Made by a program: the position numbers and the translations under genes
From: Bacteroidota bacterium
Lineage (GTDB): Bacteria; Bacteroidota; Bacteroidia; AKYH767-A; OLB10
Length of the DNA: 64,000 nucleotides
Direction of reading: 5' to 3'
NCBI GenBank assembly: GCA_016721435.1
Contig: JADKIC010000021.1
Span: 7,722 to 71,721, forward strand
In this document: piece after piece, positions 29,854 to 40,322 of the stretch
Numbering within the stretch: the stretch's first letter is position 1
How the letters are laid out: every line of letters begins with the position of its first letter
Notes under the pieces: generated by a model
The model's database searches: none
What the model saw: only the letters and a program-made list of their open reading frames with translations
Told to the model about the DNA's origin: nothing

Positions 29854-29923
29854 ATTGCCAGTTGTATAATCGGCTTTCTCCTTAAATGTCCAATGCCATC
29901 CTCGTTAATTCATATGTAAAGGT

Positions 29924-30721
29924 CTAACTTAAACCTCCACTAATTATAAGTCCCGCAATAATCCCGATGAATATGGTTAGTGCAATTGCTGACATCGTAT
30001 TGCTGATTAAAACAAGTGGTCTGCTTTCAGGTTTGTAGTGATAGAACCAAAATGTAAATGTAGAAAGCAGGCTATGCTTCAAATTACCTCTGTTAACCCC
30101 TGGAAAATAAACAACAATTGGAGAAAAGTTTGTTCCATTCTCTACATTATAAATTCGGCTATTGACGAATACCCGTCCGAAAAATGTACCGAAGAAAATT
30201 ACCAAGATGGCGACAAGATTCTTTATATAGAAAGCTAAAAACTTCCTGTCCACCCGAATAACAGGTTTTCCATTTATATAATCAATTTCTTTAACCTTAT
30301 ACGTTTCATTGCCAATTGAAACTTTTTCTGTCTCTTTGAGAAGTGTATTCTTCTTGTCAAAGAGTTTCCAGATTCCCACCTGATGGTTGTTGTGATAATT
30401 TCCTGTCCAATAATTTCCCGAAGAATCGGTGATCAGCCAAAGTCCTTGTCGTAAACAATGGTCATCCGATTGGTTCATTATTCTACCATTCACCTTTTCA
30501 AATGTCCGGCAGGCACCAAGGTAGAAGGTATCTCCATTTTCACGAATTTCCATTGTTTCCTGATATAAGAGCGTATCTCCTCCTTTTATCATAAACTTCT
30601 GCGCGAACACGAGTGGCGAAACTGAAAGAAAGAAAATCAAAAGAAGATTTTTCACACTTCTGCGTTTAATATCATATCCCAAAGTTAACCAAAAAACGGA
30701 AGCCTGTGCTTCGTACTTCAC
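29924..30721 (-). CDS. Membrane protein with MORN-like segment
   Basis: A signal-like helix (LLLIFFLSVSPLVFAQ) lies about 25 residues in, so the true start may be the GTG at 30655. The exported part has RQGLWLITDSSGNYW and NHQVGIWKLFD, which resemble MORN_2 (YwqK-like) repeats. Two more membrane helices follow (NLVAILVIFFGTFFG and near the C-terminus). The function is unknown. It is in line with the small membrane gene downstream. Confidence 0.6.
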   Translation of the reverse strand: MKYEAQASVFWLTLGYDIKRRSVKNLLLIFFLSVSPLVFAQKFMIKGGDTLLYQETMEIRENGDTFYLGACRTFEKVNGRIMNQSDDHCLRQGLWLITDSSGNYWTGNYHNNHQVGIWKLFDKKNTLLKETEKVSIGNETYKVKEIDYINGKPVIRVDRKFLAFYIKNLVAILVIFFGTFFGRVFVNSRIYNVENGTNFSPIVVYFPGVNRGNLKHSLLSTFTFWFYHYKPESRPLVLISNTMSAIALTIFIGIIAGLIISGGLS

Positions 30722-30792
30722 TGGAACGTATGCTAATCGCCCGCACTCCCTGCCAGCTTGTCTTTACAATACCCATCCGGAATGAAACTTCT

Positions 30793-31329
30793 TCATGAAT
30801 GCGGCACTGTACCGGTTGATTTCGTATTTTTAAATCTAACAAGTGTAAATTCCTTTTCTACAATGATGGGCGAATCACTTTCCTTAAAATAGATGGTAAG
30901 CTGCAGCTGCTTGTTGTTGTTGATGAGGTCTGCCAAATGTGGGTCAGCAAAAATGTATTCTCTCTCCTTACGAACCTCTTTTAATTTCAGGGTATCCGCC
31001 GTCTCTATAAAACTCACTTTCACATTGACGATTTTAATTCTTTTTTCTGACTTCTTTCCTTTTAAATAATCATAATAAAACCCCGGACCCCAACTTTCAG
31101 GAGTATAAGTACCGACAACGAGCACATCTCCGTCTACTTTGCAACTCAATGCATAGCCATCTTGCCTTAGATACTCCTGACTCGTATCCTGGCGGTATTC
31201 AATTGCTGTATGGGTTTGACAACTAACAATAAATAGTATGAGAAGACCAACAACTAAAATCCTGTTTTTAAATAATTCAATCCCCGGTGTTTGCTTCATA
31301 AAATTGTAAGTATAACTTAATTGCTCCAA
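30793..31329 (-). CDS. Lipoprotein of unknown function
   Basis: A lipoprotein signal ends at Cys in VVGLLILFIVSC. The start could be ATG 31329 or, better placed, ATG 31299 (MKQTPGIELFKNR). The mature part is beta-rich with a Tyr/Pro patch (TYTPESWGPGFYYDYLKG). I recognise no family. It belongs to a run of small same-strand genes, 29.6-32.6 kb, with exported or membrane products. Confidence 0.55.
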   Translation of the reverse strand: MEQLSYTYNFMKQTPGIELFKNRILVVGLLILFIVSCQTHTAIEYRQDTSQEYLRQDGYALSCKVDGDVLVVGTYTPESWGPGFYYDYLKGKKSEKRIKIVNVKVSFIETADTLKLKEVRKEREYIFADPHLADLINNNKQLQLTIYFKESDSPIIVEKEFTLVRFKNTKSTGTVPHS

Positions 31330-31417
31330 TTTTTAATTTGTGAGAGTTGCTGTAGCTGTTCAACAGTCAGGCCTTTTAAAGTCACTACCGTTTTATAATG
31401 ATTGAAATGAAGGGCGG

Positions 31418-31825
31418 TTAGATGAATTTTAAATTCTCCTTTTCAATAGCTTCGGATACTTTCTCTATCTTATCAATATCTATAAGGCCCAAAAATTGTT
31501 GGATTTCTATCGGGTCCTTGCTGATAACTGATGGTTTAAAATCAATTTGTAAAATGAAATTTTGTCTTCTTGCTAAAATCATAAAATTATCAAATAGGTA
31601 GATATCCGCACTGTTGTTAATTGAAGGATACATCATTGGTCCATTGGAAATATGATAGGTAAGGTGTATATTCTTCAAATCAACGCGTGTCATGTGAGCT
31701 GTCTGCTTTAACAACCGATCTAACATCGCGTCAGTATTCCTGCTATATGCCCTGATCACTAAATAGCCTATAAGCAACAGGACAATCAAAGGAATTATCA
31801 GAAAGAGAAACGAACTTAAAATCAT
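31418..31825 (-). CDS. Membrane-anchored small protein
   Basis: A single N-terminal helix (SFLFLIIPLIVLLLIGYLVI) is followed by about 110 soluble residues with a PH-like alternating pattern (NNSADIYLFDNFMILARRQ). No catalytic motif is visible. Function unknown. Confidence 0.55.
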   Translation of the reverse strand: MILSSFLFLIIPLIVLLLIGYLVIRAYSRNTDAMLDRLLKQTAHMTRVDLKNIHLTYHISNGPMMYPSINNSADIYLFDNFMILARRQNFILQIDFKPSVISKDPIEIQQFLGLIDIDKIEKVSEAIEKENLKFI

Positions 31826-31900
31826 ATTTTCATCATTGAATATTTTTCATTCCAAATTCTTGCTTTTCGGTAACGACATACTCCGGAAATTTAACGCTCA

Positions 31901-32641
31901 TTACTTTGCACGAAGTATCTCATAGAGTAAATTCAGTTCATTAAGATCGGCAATATCGAGGTCATTCCTTTCGATTATAATTTGTTCAATATTTCCGGCA
32001 AAGTTTTGTTTGACTTTATCGGAAGCACGCCACGTCAACAAGATATCCGCAAGTCCTTTATCGGCAAACCCACTGGAGAGTTTTGCAGGGTTGTATTCTT
32101 CAAAACTATGAAAGTACAAGTCGCGAAAATGCAATGTGCCAACTAAAGTTTTATCGTCTTCCCATATTGTAAGCAATTCCGCAATGTTAAAACCGGCTCT
32201 CCAAAACATTATTAAAATGGTGTCGATTTCATCCGAAAAAGAAGGTATCGTCTATAGTGTAAGACAATGTTTAAAAAAGCTACTATTGAAGCGAAGGAGT
32301 ACATCCAGCTCTTCCTTTGACCATTCGTTCTTTTCAAAGGGTATAAGTCTGGAGAATGACAATTCAGTAGAGTGCGTAGGAAATTGAAAATTTCCAATCA
32401 AGTCTAAATATCGCGGCAGAAAATGCTTGATTTCTTCAATCCTTGTCTTTTCGGGTTTCGCGCCATCGTTGTAGTAGGATAATAGATCCCGGGGGATTTC
32501 TCTCACCGGTAATCCCGCCAATTTACCTTCCTCTTCAGGTGTCATACAGCAATCAGTACAAATATCAAGAGGTCTTGACGGATGGTACTTTGCAAAAAGT
32601 GAGTAGGATTGTTCAATGATTTCTGATAACACGATTGACAT
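31901..32641 (-). CDS. Conserved uncharacterised protein interrupted by an in-frame TAG
   Basis: The frame runs from ATG 32641 with LDICTDCCMTPEEEG and EIKHFLPRYLDLI to a TAG at 32252-32254. The same frame then continues without a shift through PSFSDEIDTILIMFWRAGFN to a stop at 31901. The two parts fit one family as I remember it, where the cysteine cluster is N-terminal and the IMF-GGF segment C-terminal. The defect is therefore a substitution, or a base-call error, and not an indel. The total is about 246 residues. Function unknown. Confidence 0.6.
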
Positions 32642-32851
32642 CTTAAATTATATTTTCATCCATACACCTTTGAAAATCTTTCTCAATGATCCGGACGTCA
32701 GTCTCGCAAAATCAAGATTGATTTCTCTTCCTCCGGTCCCATCGATTAATTACAAATATAATAATTTAAGATCAGCCTGTCGATTTTTAATCCGGAATTC
32801 GCGCTTCAGTATTCATATCGAAACACAGTCCGTTGGAAAGTACAATTCCAT

Positions 32852-33124
32852 TTATCGCTTACTGATTTTATTCATCGATATTGATTTTTGTCGGCTGCAT
32901 TTGAAACGAGTGATATCGGGATTTCTTTTTTGCGCGTGTTTCTTACTGATGCCACTATTTACCCGCTTACGCCAAAGATTAAAACTGCTGTGCTTTAATT
33001 CTCTTCGCATCATGGCAATCACATCGCTCTCTGAAAAACCAAACTGCGCTTTAATCGCTTCAAACGGAGTGCGGTCTTCCCAAGCCATCTCAATGATTCT
33101 GTCCATATCTTTAGCCTCCTTCAT
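32852..33124 (-). CDS. DUF2805 (TIGR03643) protein
   Basis: A 90-residue basic protein with the full family pattern: DRIIEMAWEDRTPFEAI, QFGFSESDVIAMMRREL and SSFNLWRKRV. The helix arrangement suggests DNA binding, but the role is not established. Members often sit beside SDR and photolyase genes. Here the SDR and a DUF2071 gene are directly upstream on the same strand, 7 bases away from the DUF2071 stop. Confidence 0.85.
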   Translation of the reverse strand: MKEAKDMDRIIEMAWEDRTPFEAIKAQFGFSESDVIAMMRRELKHSSFNLWRKRVNSGISKKHAQKRNPDITRFKCSRQKSISMNKISKR

Positions 33125-33131
33125 TATCCCT

Positions 33132-33844
33132 TTAGAATGAATTTCTTTTCCATTTCACAGTCACCGGTGAACCTTCAGCAATGATTACTGAATCCGGTGA
33201 TTGAGTATTCAAAAATGAAAAGTCTTTGCCATACATGGCGGTAAAATCGCAGTGAATAGAATAATCGATGACCTTATTCACCAGCCACCGCGGATGATTG
33301 ACTTCATACTCTTGCGAAATCCGATCATTTACTTTCGTATAGCCGAAATAATGTTCAAAGATGAATTCTTCCATACTCCCCGGTAACATCGCCTCCTTTT
33401 CAATGGCGGTATTTACGGCTATATGATTCCAATATTCATTGGTTTTCCATAAATACTTTACACTTCTGGAAAGAGGAGTAACTTCAATTTGATTCTTTGT
33501 TGGAATGGCGATGTAATGTTCTTTATATAATTTATTGGCCAGCCATGCTACTAATTTATAAGGCACAGTTTCATTAATAAAAACCACACCGCGCTTAATG
33601 GTCTCTCCTTCCACTCTCTTCACATAAAAACGAAGATTGATCTCTTCAAAGGTTCCTAAAAAAATGGGACATTAAACAAACTCGTTTTTTTAAACATAAA
33701 TCCCACCAGACTCACATAGGCGCTGCCTTCATAAAAATCCAACTCCACACCTTTTGGGAGATAAGGGTTTAAAATATCCGGGTCGATGGCATAATTTGCC
33801 ATAATCAGGTTTTCCCAACGGGCGGAAAGAAAATTATCGGTCAT
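33132..33844 (-). CDS. DUF2071 (YqjF-like) protein (frameshifted)
   Basis: The N-terminus ARWENLIMANYAIDPDIL then LPKGVELDFYEG and AYVSLVGFMF identify DUF2071, related to the acetoacetate decarboxylase fold. A T run at 33660-33666 seems one base short; restoring it joins NVPFFLGTFEEINLRFYVKR to the second part, which ends WKRNSF. The joined length of about 237 residues is normal. No enzymatic activity is proven for the family. Co-directional with SDR upstream and DUF2805 downstream. Confidence 0.82.
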
Positions 33845-33872
33845 GATATTTCATCATCTTAAAAATAAGCCT

Positions 33873-34572
33873 TTAAATTTTGACGGAAGACATCCCTCCA
33901 TCTACATGTAAAACTTGTCCGGTCATCCAACCTGATTTTTCGGAAAGTAAAAATGTGGCCATATTGGCGATATCTTCAGGAGTACCAATTCTTTTTAGCG
34001 GATGGCGCAAGGCATTGGCTTCTCTTTTCTGTTCCGTATTTAGAAGGGCGGATGCGAGTGGAGTATCGGTCAGGGAAGGGTGCAATACAGTTGACTCTGA
34101 TCTTCGGAGCATATTCCGCGGCCAAAGCCCTGGTCAAGCCTTCGATAGCACCCTTAGACGCGCTGACCTGCGTATGAAAAGGCAAACCGGTTTGGACAGC
34201 CACCGTTGAAAATAAAATAATGGAAGCTGATGAAGATTTCTTCAGACGAGGTAAGGCCAGTTGAAGAAGTTTGATGGCTCCGCTTACCTGGAGTTTATAG
34301 TCGGATTCGAAATCCGCAGACTTTATTCTTTCGAACGGTCTGAGCGTAATACTCCCCGGACAATACACAAATCCCGCTAATTCCTCCGGCAAATCATCTA
34401 CAGCAACAAACTCCTCCAACACGTCCAATTGATGAAAACGGATATTTGGATGCACGAAATCCGGAGTGTTCTTATTAAAGGTAGCCAACACTTGCTTTCC
34501 GGAATCGGCCAGTTGTAGTGCTATTTGCTTCCCAATTCCTCCGGAAGCTCCGATAATTAAGTACTGCTGCAT
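33873..34572 (-). CDS. Short-chain dehydrogenase/reductase (frameshifted)
   Basis: A Rossmann-fold SDR with cofactor motif GASGGIGK at the N-terminus, a substrate strand with STVAVQ, and YxxxK replaced in this copy by HTQVSASKGA, where the Tyr position reads Gln or Val. An extra base near 34078-34080 breaks the frame in NCIAPSLTDTPLA; the C-terminal part ends VLHVDGGMSS, as in classical SDRs. The unusual active site suggests altered or lost catalysis, unless the base calls are wrong. Same operon as DUF2071 and DUF2805. Confidence 0.82.
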
Positions 34573-34763
34573 GAGTGATTTTTATATACAGACTTACAAC
34601 AATAAATTCAGCAAATTGTTAAATATACCTGACAGCGAGATTTTTCCATCCTTTCCTTTACGATATACCTAAACGCTTTGGAATTCATACCTCCATCCTG
34701 ACATATTCTAAGAAGCGTCCTTATAGCAGGCTACAATCTCCAATCGCTTCCATAAATCTGGCG

Positions 34764-36148
34764 CTAAATTGTGGTGGAAGAGGAATTATCTTCGCATTTC
34801 GTCTTTATCGCATACCAGTTGATTTTCCTTGATAAATACATAATGGTTGCCAATACGATAAATAAACCAATGCTACCCATTAACAAGGCATAGTCTTCCA
34901 TCTGTATAATTGAAAATATAAACAGATAGAGAACAGCCAGAATCCCACCAATCAATGTCGTCAACTTTTTATCGTTAAAAATGGTCTTGGCATAAAGAGT
35001 TATCATACTGATGATGGCAAGACTCGAGATCAGATAGCTAAACTTAAACGCAATATGTTCTGATAATGCAATTAACAAGGTATAGAAAACACAGAGTGCG
35101 AGACCCACAATAATATACTGAATGGGATGAATCCTTACGCCATTTAAAATCTGAACAAAAAAGAAAATCAGGAAGGTGAGTGTGATGAAGATGACGGCGT
35201 ATTTTGCTGAGCGCATACTTTTCTGATATTCATCCACCGGCACAATCAGATTCACGCCAAAAGAAGATTCATTAATTCCCTGCACGGCGCCTTTGAAACT
35301 TTGCGGATAGGGTCGATTAAGATGCAATATCTTCCAATTGGCAGAGAATCCGGAATGATCAATCACTCTGTTGTCAGGAAGAAAGGCCCCAATAAAACTC
35401 GGATTCTCCCATTTCGATTTTATATCCACTTTTGTCATCTTCCCGAGTGGGATAAAATTCAGACTTGTACTTCCGTTAAAATTCAAATCCAGCGAAAATT
35501 TCAATTCCGTTACTGACGAGTCTGAATGCAGCAGGGGAAGACGAGAACTGATACCGGTTGAAATGACATCATTTGATTCTATGCCGGGATTAAAAAAATA
35601 CTGCTTATCATTCCAATTCACAGAAATATTTTCCTGGATGCTTCTTAAATCCGAAAGCCCTAATGAGATAAAGGCATCTTCCCATATCACATCATTGTTG
35701 TCGATTTTCCATTCTTCAAAACCTGGAGGAGAGAATTTTCCATTCAATTTTATTTTTGAATTGTATACGATCACTTCATAAATCCCACGGTATCTCACTT
35801 CCGGTGAAATCTCCCCATTTATATTCAGCTCTTCCGGTAAAAAGTGAGCGTATTCCGGGATTCAACCAATTTAAATTTATCGGTCTTCTCCCCTTCATAC
35901 ACCTTAGCATTGGTCTTATAGGGAACCGTAAGCACCAGCCCGGTAATGGTTTGTTGACCGCCCCATTTAGAACTTACTTCCACCATTGCTTCCGATTGTC
36001 GGCCTTCCCGCTCGCGGATCAGACTTTCCACCATAGAAACCGGAATCAATAGTAGTAGAATTAATATTCCAATGGTGAACAATCTGATGGTGATGGATTG
36101 CTTGAGCCAGGTATTTGCTCGTTCGAAAAATGAGGGGCTGTTTGTCAT
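34764..36148 (-). CDS. creD: CreD family inner membrane protein (frameshifted)
   Basis: The N-terminal helix (LFTIGILILLLLIPVSMV) is followed by IREREGRQSEAMVEVSSKWG, the CreD signature. A periplasmic domain contains RYRGIYEVIVYNS, and six helices lie at the C-terminus. One A is missing near 35853-35855; restoring it reads RKYAHFLPEELN. Length about 460 residues as expected. CreD is linked to envelope stress and beta-lactam response in other bacteria. No CreBC-like regulators are near. Confidence 0.88.
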
Positions 36149-36341
36149 TATGTGGTGGGGTTATTTAATTTGTTAAATTTTAAGTTAGTAACAACTTCAT
36201 GTGGCAATGATGGGTACAGGAGCTTGAGAAGTTTACCGGGCGAATATCTATCAGCCACTCCATCTTCTCCCGTAATCGAAACTTACAAACGGACATCGCA
36301 TGGAACTAATTGTGTTTTCTGTTTCTTAAAATTTTGTTAAA

Positions 36342-36737
36342 TCAACATGTTGCTATATACATAAATACGAACGTGAGGTAGGACCAAAATAACGAAAATA
36401 AAATATGCACCGTCGTTTCAAAGGATTTCCCTTTCCACAATGCAGAAGAGTATCCAAAAAACTGAGTGATGAGTCGTAATCCCCAAAAAATACCAAGGCC
36501 AAGAGAAATCCTTTTCCCGAGATCAGTTTCAATAAGTGCAGTGGCAGAAGTCAGACACAGCAAACCCATCAGAAAAACAACCACAGCGATAAATAAAGTG
36601 TGAATCGTCATCATCTCCCTGTTAATCAAACTCAGTGATTTGAGTTCGTCCTTCCAGTGGAAGTACTTCGGGAATATGATATGAATCAAGGCCAATAGCA
36701 TGAGCAATACTCCGATGATCTTATAGTGTATTTCCAT
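36342..36737 (-). CDS. Four-helix membrane protein in a methyltransferase/DUF2071/DoxX operon
   Basis: A 131-residue protein with about four membrane helices (IIGVLLMLLALIHIIF, LFIAVVVFLMGLLCL and two more). Its start overlaps the methyltransferase end by 17 bases, which implies translational coupling. I recognise no named family. Confidence 0.65.
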   Translation of the reverse strand: MEIHYKIIGVLLMLLALIHIIFPKYFHWKDELKSLSLINREMMTIHTLFIAVVVFLMGLLCLTSATALIETDLGKRISLGLGIFWGLRLITQFFGYSSALWKGKSFETTVHILFSLFWSYLTFVFMYIATC

Positions 36738-37476
36738 TTTTGGTAAGTATAAATGTGGTGATAAATGGGGTGGACTTTATTTCACGAATTAATTTCAGGT
36801 TGGCCTGATTAAAAGTACGCATCCAGCTTTTCCTGGAATGAAAATGAAAAAAACCGAGCGTATAAACGAAGAAATTATTCCAATCTCTCAAATGTTCCGT
36901 CACGAATATTTCTCCCGAGGCGCTGGTCACCCGGTGCAACTCATTAAAAAAATCTATCCGCTCTTGCTCAGCTCTGATTTCATGTGCTGAGAAAATCGTC
37001 AAAGTGTAGTCGAAGGAATTATCCGCAAAGGGAAGCCGGTTTGTGGTAATTTGAATGGTATTCCGTGGAGATGGATAAGCTTTTCTTGCTCGCTGAAGGG
37101 ATACTTCGGTATGTCTGGAAGGGTCATAAAAATCACATGCCGTGATATTACAATTTGGAAATTTGCCTTTAATAATTTCTGTCGTCTCATCAAAGCCCGC
37201 ATTGATGGTTAAGATGCGCTTATTTCCAGGGGATGGGAGCCACTGTAGTTGGTATAAATCAGAGCGGTCATAAATATAAAAAGAGGTGAGCAATGAGATG
37301 ATGATAGACAGTCCAGCCAACAGGGCCATCCAAAAGGCAACAACCTGAATTTGCTCCGGCAGCGAATGATTGAAAAAGATTACTGCAAGTAGAACCAATC
37401 CGGCAATCACATAAAAATGCCAATTAAAACGAATGATATTCATTACCCCTTGAAAGGGCTTCCGTTTCAGTTCCAT
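36721..37476 (-). CDS. Membrane-anchored class I methyltransferase
   Basis: Two N-terminal helices (FYVIAGLVLLAVIFF and FWMALLAGLSIIISLL) precede a class I SAM-dependent domain. Its motif I is weak (ILTINAGFDE), with an acidic strand end at ACDFYDPS, then NRLPFADNSFDYTLTIFSAHE, as in Methyltransf_11. A membrane substrate such as a lipid is plausible. The gene overlaps the DUF2071 gene upstream by 10 bases and the membrane protein downstream by 17. Confidence 0.8.
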   Translation of the reverse strand: MELKRKPFQGVMNIIRFNWHFYVIAGLVLLAVIFFNHSLPEQIQVVAFWMALLAGLSIIISLLTSFYIYDRSDLYQLQWLPSPGNKRILTINAGFDETTEIIKGKFPNCNITACDFYDPSRHTEVSLQRARKAYPSPRNTIQITTNRLPFADNSFDYTLTIFSAHEIRAEQERIDFFNELHRVTSASGEIFVTEHLRDWNNFFVYTLGFFHFHSRKSWMRTFNQANLKLIREIKSTPFITTFILTKNGNTL

Positions 37477-38201
37477 TTTTCTATTACACCTTTTTTCCAG
37501 TAGTAGGGGACATTCTCCATTTCAAACGCGTTGGCCAGCGTGATCTCTTTAAGTTGTAATGCATCTAAAAATTCAAAGTGGTAATTGCTGACATGAACAG
37601 GTTCCGGTTTCCAATTCTTCCGGACACCTTCTATGATCAATATGTACTTATCCTCTGCATTGTAAGTAAAAGTAAAGGGCAATGGTCCGGCAAACCTTCG
37701 GGCTTCTTTCCAATCGGTGAAGGGCGAATGCTCAGGGAGATGAATTTCTCCTGTAGTTTGTTTTATTGCTATCTGAAAATTTGACTTTTGTGAAGAGATG
37801 ATTCGCGAATTTCCTTCGTTGCGCTGATGAATATCGGTAGTGGTATAATTGTAATGGGTAAATATATTTCCGAAGAACTCCATTTTCTTTTTGTTGGTTT
37901 CGGATTTAATGATGTATAATCCTCTTTTTGATTTTCCATCCTTGCCGGTGAAGCGTACAAAAATCCGATAGCCGATCAAAAAGAAATCGTTGCCCATAAA
38001 TTTTGGAAATCCTGCCGGACGTAAATCCTTTGTCTGCACCATGGCTACTGCAATAAACCCCCACTTATCATGAAAGGTATCCAATTCAAGGCATTCAGGA
38101 ATCAGGTGTTGCAATTGTTCTTTAGGAACAGCAAATGTCAGCACGAGTGAACGCTCAAAAAATGCATCCACGGCGAAGGGGTGATTCTTTAAATACTTCA
38201 T
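37467..38201 (-). CDS. DUF2071-like protein (second copy)
   Basis: The N-terminus (VDAFFERSLVLTFAVPKEQL then LIPECLELDTF) matches the ADC-fold DUF2071 group. The gene is intact, 244 residues, and distinct from the copy at 33132-33844. It overlaps DoxX by ATGA at 38198-38201 and the methyltransferase by 10 bases. Fixed coupling suggests one pathway with the methyltransferase. Substrate unknown. Confidence 0.75.
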   Translation of the reverse strand: MKYLKNHPFAVDAFFERSLVLTFAVPKEQLQHLIPECLELDTFHDKWGFIAVAMVQTKDLRPAGFPKFMGNDFFLIGYRIFVRFTGKDGKSKRGLYIIKSETNKKKMEFFGNIFTHYNYTTTDIHQRNEGNSRIISSQKSNFQIAIKQTTGEIHLPEHSPFTDWKEARRFAGPLPFTFTYNAEDKYILIIEGVRKNWKPEPVHVSNYHFEFLDALQLKEITLANAFEMENVPYYWKKGVIEKWN

Positions 38202-38593
38202 TGTATGCGTTGTTGAACTAATTTCTTCTTCAAAACAAATTCATTGTAGTAGACAATTCCAATAAACAGTAAAGCGAAAACTAAATTGAACCGTCCCCAT
38301 AACAGCAGGTCCGGAACCATACTAAATTCTAAACCATTCATCGTCGCGACAATTAGTATTTGAACCATCGCATTTAATGTCGATTTGTACTTTGTCAAAA
38401 TCCATATCGCCATTCCAATTTCTAAAACACCGATGAAGACAGTTAACGGTTTAGAATACTCCTCTCCTAAAATTCCTGCAACAATTTGCTCATGTCGGGT
38501 GACAAGATGAAGCACTTTGCATAAAAGTCCATTCGCGAGCCAAACTATCGCAATTAAAAGGGTGATGGCGCTATGTTTATGGCTTGCTGTCAA
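38198..38593 (-). CDS. DoxX-like membrane protein
   Basis: Four membrane helices (LLIAIVWLANGLLCKVL, VFIGVLEIGMAIWIL, ILIVATMNGLEF, LVFALLFIGIVYYNEF) in the arrangement of the DoxX-like family, which is linked to quinone or redox chemistry in some members. It is the first gene of the overlapping four-gene operon. Confidence 0.75.
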   Translation of the reverse strand: MTASHKHSAITLLIAIVWLANGLLCKVLHLVTRHEQIVAGILGEEYSKPLTVFIGVLEIGMAIWILTKYKSTLNAMVQILIVATMNGLEFSMVPDLLLWGRFNLVFALLFIGIVYYNEFVLKKKLVQQRIQ

Positions 38594-38817
38594 TCTTGTT
38601 GAGTCACCTTTTCACTCCATACTTCAGGAACTGTAAATCAATTTCACTTTTAAACCGGTAGCGCACCCTACCCTACTATTCCCTCTCACCGGATGGAATT
38701 TTCAATGCATCACTTGTCTTATTTTTCCTGTTGAAGATAGTACCTCACAGTGAAGGACAGGTGATCTTTTTCCTGGCTTTTCGGAGCGGAAAATTCATTT
38801 ACGATCAACCCGTGACT
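38594..38817. other. Intergenic
   Basis: About 220 bases upstream of the DoxX operon. I see no gene and no exact TAnnTTTG element. Confidence 0.35.
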
Positions 38818-40312
38818 TTATTTGATGGTGCCGGGATCTTCTTTTTTATTCTCTGCTTTTCCGATAGTTTTTTCCTCGTCAGGACCTTTTAAATAGGCAG
38901 GTAAGTTCAATCCCGCCATATTAAACAAGTCGTTGAGCGGTGGAACAGTTTTCATCATACCGGCAACAAAATTTGCAGTAGAGGAATTGCCATTCTCACT
39001 TTGACCGTTTCCTGAATCCCAAACGGTAATCTTATCAATTTTAATATTCTTCACTGCTTCAACTTGCGTCTTCACCAGTTCCGGTAATTTCTCAATCAGC
39101 AATAATTGGAAGGCTTTGTTTGGATCTCCTCCCGCAGCAGCAACCACTTCTTTATATCCTTCCGCTTGTTTCGTGAGGATTTCAAATAATCCTTTTGCCT
39201 CTTTTTGCATTTTCCCTGATCGTTTCCGCGGCAGCCTGTGCTTCAATGATAGCTCGCTGTTTGGCTATCTCAGCAGGCACAACGATATTGGCAATCTGCG
39301 TGGAGCGTTCTCTCTCCGAACGGGCCAATTCTGCTTTTTGCTCTGCCAGATAGGATTCTTCCAAAGCTCTTGCCTGTTGCACTTTTTCGGATGCCAATGC
39401 AATTCTCAAAGCTTCCGCTTCCTTCTCTCTTCGATTGGCTTCTGATTGTGCAATGGCGATTCTTGCTTCATTTTCTCCTTTGATGGCGATGGCATTGGCT
39501 TCAGATGTTTTCACCCGTGTATCCCGCTGTGCTTCGGCTTTACCAATGGTTTCATCTTTTACCGCAGTAGCAATGCTGATCTCCTTGTCTTTTTGAGTAA
39601 TGGCAATTTTTACATCTCTGTCTCTATGCGTTTCGGCAATCTGCGTATCCTTTTCCCGATCGGCCAATGCCTTTCCCGTTTCTCCAATCTTTTCTTGCTC
39701 TGCAACACTAATCTTAGCTTCGTTAATCGCCTTTGCCGCGGCTTCTTTACCCAATGCTTCAATATAGCCCGACTCATCCTTAATATCTGTGACATTCACG
39801 TTGATCAATTTCAAACCGATCTTCTTCAGCTCACTGTCGACATTTTTCGAAATGTTATCCAGAAATTTATCACGGTCCGAATTGATTTCTTCAATGGTCA
39901 TTGTTGCAATAACCAAACGCAACTGACCAAATAAAATATCCTTTGCCAGCTCCTGAATTTGCTCTGACGATAAACCCAGCAACCTTTCGGCAGCAGTATT
40001 CATACTGTCCGGCTCTGTGGAAATTGCAATAGTAAATCGACAAGGGACATCCACCCGGATATTCTGACGACTCAATGCATTGGTCAGATTGGCTTCTATC
40101 GATAAGGGTTTTAAATCGAGGAATGCAAAATCCTGAATCACGGGCCAGATAAAAGCACCGCCGCCGTGGACACATCGTGCGGAGGTACCACCTGTTCGTC
40201 CATAGATGACTAATATTTTATCGGATGGACAACGCTTATACCTGGAAATTAATGCTGATATGGTAACGAAAACAACTACTACTGCAACGACAATAATGAA
40301 TATGGGGGTCAT
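38818..40312 (-). CDS. Flotillin-type SPFH protein (frameshifted)
   Basis: An N-terminal helix (TPIFIIVVAVVVVFVTISAL) precedes the SPFH domain (KCPSDKILVIYG-like region, SRQNIRVDVPCRFT, GQLRLVIATMTIEEI). A long coiled coil rich in Ala, Glu and Lys follows. An extra base in the T run at 39202-39206 (A run on the coding strand) ends the frame early; removed, it reads RENAKEAKGLFEILTKQAEG and continues to 38818. Joined length about 497. Flotillins scaffold membrane microdomains. The NfeD-like gene is 10 bases upstream. Confidence 0.88.
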
Positions 40313-40322
40313 ACTTTTTTAA

